Below the pieces are notes generated by a model, which saw only the letters and a list, made by a program, of their open reading frames with translations, searched no databases and was not told the DNA's origin. A program made the position numbers and the translations under genes. Shown here piece after piece: positions 14,473-18,078 of a stretch of 18,078 bases of DNA. Source of the stretch: Treponema sp. (GTDB taxonomy: Bacteria; Spirochaetota; Spirochaetia; Treponematales; Breznakiellaceae); NCBI GenBank assembly GCA_031268125.1, contig JAIRXT010000270.1, forward strand, positions 1 through 18,078. Direction: 5' to 3'. The first letter of the stretch is position 1. Each line of letters begins with the position of its first letter.

Positions 14473-14502
14473 ATTATATGCTCTTGCAAAGATGTCTGTC
14501 AA
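14473..14502 (-). promoter_or_regulatory. Sigma-70-type promoter of the sugar transporter operon
   Basis: Reading the minus strand, TTGACA (14497-14502) and TATAAT (14473-14478) are both perfect consensus hexamers with an 18-base spacer. The start is predicted near 14466, about 65 bases before the ATG at 14400. Such a strong promoter with boxes right downstream suggests control by repression. Confidence 0.85.
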
Positions 14503-14838
14503 GGAAAAAAGGGAAAATTTCAGCAATTCCAAATTCAAAATTCCAAATCCGAAAAGAGCCGTAAAAAATTCACCGGGGGTCCTGTCGGCTGGAAAAATCC
14601 GGGGCCCCCACCCCAGATTCTTTCCACCGCCACCCCTCCAGCTTGTTTCGGCGCTCTTTTCGCCATTATCCCCATCGTGAATTACCTTAAGCCAAAGGGG
14701 TTAATCAAGGTAAAAAATGGTCAAACGGCTGCCGGTACGGTTTTACACTGCATAACGAGCCCGTACCTTTGACCATTTTTAGGTTGAACGGTTATTTTTT
14801 TGAATTTGGAATCGCTGCCTGCCGATATTTCACATAGA
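14503..14838. other. Divergent intergenic region
   Basis: Between the transporter promoter and the exported-protein gene. It holds an AT-rich run of near-repeats of AATTCCAAA/AATTCAAA (14525-14548), a GC-rich patch, an inverted repeat TTACCTT (14682-14688) / AAGGTAA (14707-14713), and the 86-bp paired element (14705-14790). I see no intact gene here. Confidence 0.6.
14705..14790 (+). repeat. Conserved-end, variable-core palindromic element, copy A
   Basis: An 86-bp element with terminal inverted repeat AAAAATGGTCAAA (14713-14725) / TTTGACCATTTTT (14768-14780) and an inner one GGTACGG (14734-14740) / CCGTACC (14761-14767). The gene-facing 23 bases (14768-14790) match the reverse complement of 17985-18007 at 22 of 23. 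The distal 21 bases (14705-14725) match the reverse complement of 18051-18072 except for one extra base. The 42-nt cores are unrelated. TTGACC and TTGAAC inside the gene-facing end could serve as a -35 box. Confidence 0.8.
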
Positions 14839-16257
14839 ATGGATTCTTTTTTGAAGGCGGCTTTTGCCCTGACGCTGGTCTGTGTATTGCGCCTCCCCCT
14901 GGGGGCCTTGGATCTTCCCAGCGCCGCCATCGAAGACGATTCAACCCTGCGGATCTCCATTCGGGACGAGTGGTTCCGGGATACCGAAGACCGGATTATG
15001 GCAAAAGAGGCCGGAATCCAAACCCTGCCCGGCGGCGGCCGCCTGCAGATCCGCGCCGAGCGGAGCGCCGGTGAATTCGCCGTCATCCTGGCCCGGGAGC
15101 TTACCGGCCCCGGCGGCCAGGGTATGGGAACCTTCCCCGGCTGGGCCCAGGGTTCCTGGGTCTACGTCCGCAGCCGGGCGGACGGTTCCCCCTTGAGAAT
15201 CCGCGTCTTCCTCCGCAGCGACCGGTCCACGTACATCCAGTTCAGGCCCCTTGACGGGGCACGCAGCCAGATGGACCTGGTGGTCTACGATGCCTATATC
15301 AGCCGTTCCCAGCCGGTGGCCGTATCCTTTGAGCGGCTTCTCAGTATGCCCCTGGAAACGGTGTACGCCCTCATGGGGGAAAATTTTAAGCGCCGCTACT
15401 TCGACCCGGACCCGGAAAACTACCGGGATTCCCTGCTTTTTATGAGCCGCCTGCGCCGGAAGCTCCCCGAACTTGCCTTCCGGGACGATGGGGCCGTCGA
15501 CGCCCGGGGCGCTTATGTGTTTATCGAAACCCTGAAAGCCCAGGACGGGAAGGGCGGGTTGAACTGTTCAGGCTTTGTCAAATGGGTGGTAGACGGCATT
15601 TTGCGGCCCATTACCGGCCGGCGGCTCGATATTCCGGCCCTTAAAGCGCCCTTTGGGCAGCGGGGTTCCTCCTATACCGCAATCTGGGAAGACGTCCGGG
15701 ACCCCTTTTTCGGCCTGGACTGGACCCGGAATCTGGCCGCCCAGGCATGGACCACCCTCCGTTCCTCTGCCTACGCCGTGCCGGAAGAATTTGAAGTCCG
15801 GGACTGGCCTTTTACCCAGTTGATCTACCGCAGCGAATCCGCCGCCGCCGTCCCCGTGCCGGATAGCCTTATGCCCGGCGTCCGGGTCCCTTCCCCTGTC
15901 CCGGCGCCGGCTTTGAAGGATTACCCCGGCTACCTGGAAAATTCCGGCTTTGGGGTGGAGGGGTTACAGCCCTTGCTTTACACCCTGGCCATCGATGAGC
16001 CGGGTTATATCTACCTAGCGTCGGTGAACGATGAAATAGGCCCCCCCGCCACGGCGGACAACCCCCGGGGGCTCCCCCGGCTTCGCCAGCACTTCCATGT
16101 GGCGGTCCTGGTCCCCTATTTTGACCGCTACGGCGGCTTCCAGATCGCCGTCTTTGAAAGCGCCGAAGAAACCCGCTTTTCCCGCTTCCGGGCACGCTAC
16201 CCCGGCCACAACGTGAACCTGGTCCGCATCCCCGTGGAAGGCGCCTTCGACCCCTAG
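14839..16257 (+). CDS. Exported protein with NlpC/P60-like Cys-His signature
   Basis: A 472-residue protein from ATG 14839, which starts a clean signal peptide (MDSFLK, then hydrophobic to about LPLGA near residue 23). A TTG at 14800 would put 13 polar residues in front; neither start has a clear Shine-Dalgarno. Residues 238-250 (KGGLNCSGFVKWV) look like the nucleophile motif of NlpC/P60 cysteine peptidases, with C243. A later QHFHVAVLV segment has H418 and H420 as candidate catalytic His. If right, it is a periplasmic or surface cell-wall hydrolase or amidase. The Cys-to-His distance (about 175 residues) is longer than usual, so the assignment is tentative; it may be a lineage-specific divergent member. 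Element A lies directly upstream. It converges with the dehydrogenase gene. Confidence 0.75.
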   Translation: MDSFLKAAFALTLVCVLRLPLGALDLPSAAIEDDSTLRISIRDEWFRDTEDRIMAKEAGIQTLPGGGRLQIRAERSAGEFAVILARELTGPGGQGMGTFPGWAQGSWVYVRSRADGSPLRIRVFLRSDRSTYIQFRPLDGARSQMDLVVYDAYISRSQPVAVSFERLLSMPLETVYALMGENFKRRYFDPDPENYRDSLLFMSRLRRKLPELAFRDDGAVDARGAYVFIETLKAQDGKGGLNCSGFVKWVVDGILRPITGRRLDIPALKAPFGQRGSSYTAIWEDVRDPFFGLDWTRNLAAQAWTTLRSSAYAVPEEFEVRDWPFTQLIYRSESAAAVPVPDSLMPGVRVPSPVPAPALKDYPGYLENSGFGVEGLQPLLYTLAIDEPGYIYLASVNDEIGPPATADNPRGLPRLRQHFHVAVLVPYFDRYGGFQIAVFESAEETRFSRFRARYPGHNVNLVRIPVEGAFDP

Positions 16258-16409
16258 CAGCCTGTTGCACTTGTATATTTTTTGCATATAAATGCAAAAA
16301 ATATTCGATAAATGGGCTGCTTTGGCAGTTTGTAAGGTAAAAATATTCATTTTTGTGAATATTTTTACTGTTTTATGCGCGAAGCGCAACAAACTGCTAA
16401 GTCCGCTGT
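16258..16409. repeat. Nested palindromes between convergent genes, possible bidirectional terminator
   Basis: This 152-base gap contains three inverted repeats in a row: 13-bp arms at 16275-16287 / 16292-16304 around ATGCAAAAAAT, 13-bp arms at 16337-16349 / 16356-16368 around GTAAAAATATTCA, and TGCGC-GAA-GCGCA at 16376-16388. The outer flanks (GTTGC near 16265, GCAAC near 16386) pair loosely. Position after both stops suggests termination for both strands, but the stems are AT-rich and no plain U-tract follows. Confidence 0.6.
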
Positions 16410-17891
16410 TCAACCCCCCTGTACCAGCTCTTCCAGCGCTCCCCGGACCCCCAGGGTGTAAATCCGGCCCAGGCGGAAGGCAAAATCCTTCGCCAGGGCT
16501 TCCGGTTCCCCGGCCTCCGGCATACGGATGGCCCGCAGGAAGGCCGCCGGTTTTTCCCGCGCTTCCCCGGCCGCCGCGGAAAGCTCCGCCGCCGCCGGGT
16601 CGTCCAGGGGAATCGCCTCCCCCTTTTCGTCTTTGCCGCAGAGGAACCGGGCCCAGCAGGCCAGGGCCGTCGATACGGCCCCGTATTGACGGGGTCCCGC
16701 CCCGGCCCGGACCAGTTCCGCCAGCGGGGCCAGAATGGCGTTGGGAATTTTTTTGGACCCGTCCGATGCAAGGCGCAGAACCGTATCGGCAATGTTCCTG
16801 TTGGAAAAGCGCCGGATCAGGGTGTCCTTGTAATCCTCCATCCCCGGAATACCGGGTACCGCAGCCCCAATCTGCTCCATGTAGAAATCCCGGATAAAGC
16901 GCCGCAGCAGGGGGTCTTCCACCGCCTCTGCCACCCCGCGGCAGCCCAGCAGGAAGGCAGGGTAGGAGAGGGCGGAGTGGCTGCCGTTCAGCAGCCGGAT
17001 CTTCATACGCTCGTAGGGTTCCACATCCCCCACAATCTGCACCCCCGCTTCCCCCAGGGCGGCCAGCGGAAAGTTTTCCCGGAAATTCGCCTCCAGCACC
17101 CACTGCCTAAAGTCCTCGCAGCCCACCGCCCAGTCGTCCGCAATGCCCCGGCGCTGCGCCAGGTCCTCCCGGAAAGCCCCGGTGGTCCCCGGCGTAATCC
17201 GGTCCACCATCGAAAGGGGAAAACTTACGTGTTCTTCGATCCAGGGGACCAGTTCCGGCCGGACCGCCCGGCAAAAGGAAAGCACACAGCGGGCAAGAAC
17301 CCTCCCGTTGGAGGGGAAGTTATCGCAGCTCATCAGCGTCAGCGGACCCCCGCCCGCCCGCCGCCGGCGGTCCAGCGCTGCCGCCACAAAGCCGATAGCC
17401 GTCCGGGGCTCCTCCGGCCGCCGGGCATCGTGAAGCAGATCCCCCTCCCAGACCAGGTCCCCCTTCACCGTATCGTAGCAGTAGCCCTTCTCCGTTATCG
17501 TAAGACTTATCACCACTGTTTCCGGCCGGCTCAGCAGTTCCAGCCCCTCCTCCGGCCGGGCCGCCGCGTTCAGGTAACCCAGAATAGAACCCACCACCCG
17601 GATATCCTCCTCCCCCCCAGGACCCCGGGCAGTCAGCGTATACAGGTAATCCTGCCCCGCCGCAATCTCCCCCAGCGGATAAGCATCGGGAATCAGATTT
17701 ACCGCCACAATCCCCGTATCGGTAAGCCCCCGGTTCAGCAGCTCATCCACATACAGCGCCTGATGGGCCCGGTGGAAATGCCCCAGCCTCAGGTGAACCA
17801 CCCGTTTCTTCAGACCCCGCCGGTCATAACCCGGAATCCCCGCCCCCAGCTCCGCCAGCCCTCCCAGATTTGCCTCGCATACCCGTATCAT
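16410..17891 (-). CDS. Mannitol dehydrogenase / fructuronate reductase family oxidoreductase
   Basis: A 493-residue polyol-specific long-chain dehydrogenase. These cytoplasmic, NAD(P)-dependent enzymes interconvert hexitols or hexonates and ketoses (mannitol/fructose, mannonate/fructuronate as UxuB, altronate/tagaturonate as UxaB). The catalytic KxxxxNxxH motif is present as K297, N302 and H305, followed by SALSYPAFL. Other marks are CDNFPSNG, MVDRITP and CEDFRQWVLE. In the N-terminal nucleotide-binding turn the usual HLGLGAFHRAH is HLRLGHFHRAH, with R35 in place of the first Gly (codon AGG, one step from GGG). GGAGG lies 7 bases before the ATG. Length and domain order are normal. I cannot choose between the mannitol and mannonate activities from sequence. 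Confidence 0.88.
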   Translation of the reverse strand: MIRVCEANLGGLAELGAGIPGYDRRGLKKRVVHLRLGHFHRAHQALYVDELLNRGLTDTGIVAVNLIPDAYPLGEIAAGQDYLYTLTARGPGGEEDIRVVGSILGYLNAAARPEEGLELLSRPETVVISLTITEKGYCYDTVKGDLVWEGDLLHDARRPEEPRTAIGFVAAALDRRRRAGGGPLTLMSCDNFPSNGRVLARCVLSFCRAVRPELVPWIEEHVSFPLSMVDRITPGTTGAFREDLAQRRGIADDWAVGCEDFRQWVLEANFRENFPLAALGEAGVQIVGDVEPYERMKIRLLNGSHSALSYPAFLLGCRGVAEAVEDPLLRRFIRDFYMEQIGAAVPGIPGMEDYKDTLIRRFSNRNIADTVLRLASDGSKKIPNAILAPLAELVRAGAGPRQYGAVSTALACWARFLCGKDEKGEAIPLDDPAAAELSAAAGEAREKPAAFLRAIRMPEAGEPEALAKDFAFRLGRIYTLGVRGALEELVQGG

Positions 17892-17960
17892 GTTCCAACC
17901 TCCGGTTCTTCATTAGAGGGGGGGCCTGCTACCCCGGTCAATGGGTCAAGGCGGGCAGCA

Positions 17961-17991
17961 ATTATCTTTTTGGAAAAAAGAGAACGTTCAA
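17961..17991 (-). promoter_or_regulatory. Candidate promoter of the dehydrogenase gene
   Basis: On the minus strand TTGAAC (17986-17991) and GATAAT (17961-17966) are separated by 19 bases, somewhat long. The -35 box is part of the gene-facing end of element B, so the element would supply promoter sequence. The ATG is about 70 bases downstream. Confidence 0.35.
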
Positions 17992-18072
17992 CCAAAAAAT
18001 GGTCAAATGGTGTTGTTTCCGCGGGTATTACCCGGTGTTACCTTTCGCCATTTGACCATTTTTTTACCTTGA
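17985..18072 (-). repeat. Conserved-end, variable-core palindromic element, copy B
   Basis: An 88-bp element inverted relative to copy A, with its matching end again facing the neighbouring gene start. It has a perfect 17-bp terminal inverted repeat (17994-18010 / 18048-18064, AAAAAATGGTCAAATGG and complement) and a small inner hairpin CGGG/CCCG at 18022-18034. The core of 43 nt does not resemble the core of copy A. The window ends 6 bases after it. Confidence 0.8.
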
Positions 18073-18078
18073 GTTCCC

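Noticed and set aside
16275..16304. Classic Rho-independent terminator at the first AT-rich hairpin
   Set aside because: The stem is nearly all A/T outside TGCA and no separate U-tract follows on either strand, so I list it only as part of a palindrome cluster.
14705..18072. Integron attC sites, because GTTCAAC/GTTGAAC in the paired elements fits the attC core pattern
   Set aside because: Only one end of each element fits; the other end (ACCTTGA) does not give GTTRRRY, the copies are inverted to each other, and no integrase or cassette pattern is seen.
1..18078. CRISPR array, tRNA, rRNA, insertion sequence or prophage genes
   Set aside because: I found no regularly spaced repeats, cloverleaf-like segments, rRNA-like stretches, transposase or phage proteins on either strand by reading.

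Overview
The window reads like the chromosome of a spirochete, most likely a termite-gut-type Treponema. This rests on family resemblance and gene style (LplA/LplB/YtcP-type sugar transporters without their own ATPase, MurI-RsgA-MutS2 clustering, many GC-rich intergenic palindromes); no rRNA or tRNA is present to prove it. Base composition is uneven. Positions 1 to about 2000 are AT-richer with broken genes; 3500-8150 and 14800-17900 are strongly GC-rich.

Layout. (1) 1-2270 is an accessory, rearranged patch. It holds the 3' part of a DHHW/AlgX-like SGNH-fold gene, an internally deleted second copy of part of the downstream metallo-beta-lactamase gene, an orphan coding tail, a RelE-like toxin with a small downstream partner, and a decayed coding remnant. 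(2) 2269-3535 (minus strand) has a pentapeptide-repeat protein followed by an MBL-fold hydrolase. (3) 3539-8148 (plus strand) is a tight, translationally coupled operon: Cys-rich zinc-ribbon protein, glutamate racemase MurI, ribosome-assembly GTPase RsgA and MutS2. (4) 8172-14400 (minus strand) is a carbohydrate-uptake operon transcribed as solute-binding protein, LplB-type permease, YtcP/LplC-type permease, second paralogous solute-binding protein, then a two-domain VOC (glyoxalase-fold) protein. A near-consensus sigma-70 promoter with a repeated 10-bp operator-like box lies in front. (5) 14839-16257 (plus) is an exported protein with an NlpC/P60-like Cys-His signature, convergent with (6) 16410-17891 (minus), a polyol/uronate dehydrogenase of the mannitol dehydrogenase/UxuB family.

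How it may work together. The transporter imports an oligosaccharide, probably powered by a shared MsmX/UgpC-type ATPase encoded elsewhere. The dehydrogenase would act on hexuronate- or hexitol-derived intermediates. That metabolic link is inference from neighbourhood. MurI, RsgA and MutS2 are housekeeping functions.

The least explained signal is a pair of about 87-bp elements (14705-14790 and 17985-18072). They have almost identical ends, unrelated 42-43-nt cores and long terminal inverted repeats, and are placed head-to-gene in front of the two convergent genes they flank. The second is the partial, in-frame-deleted MBL copy at 982-1100, whose differences from the intact gene are mostly synonymous.
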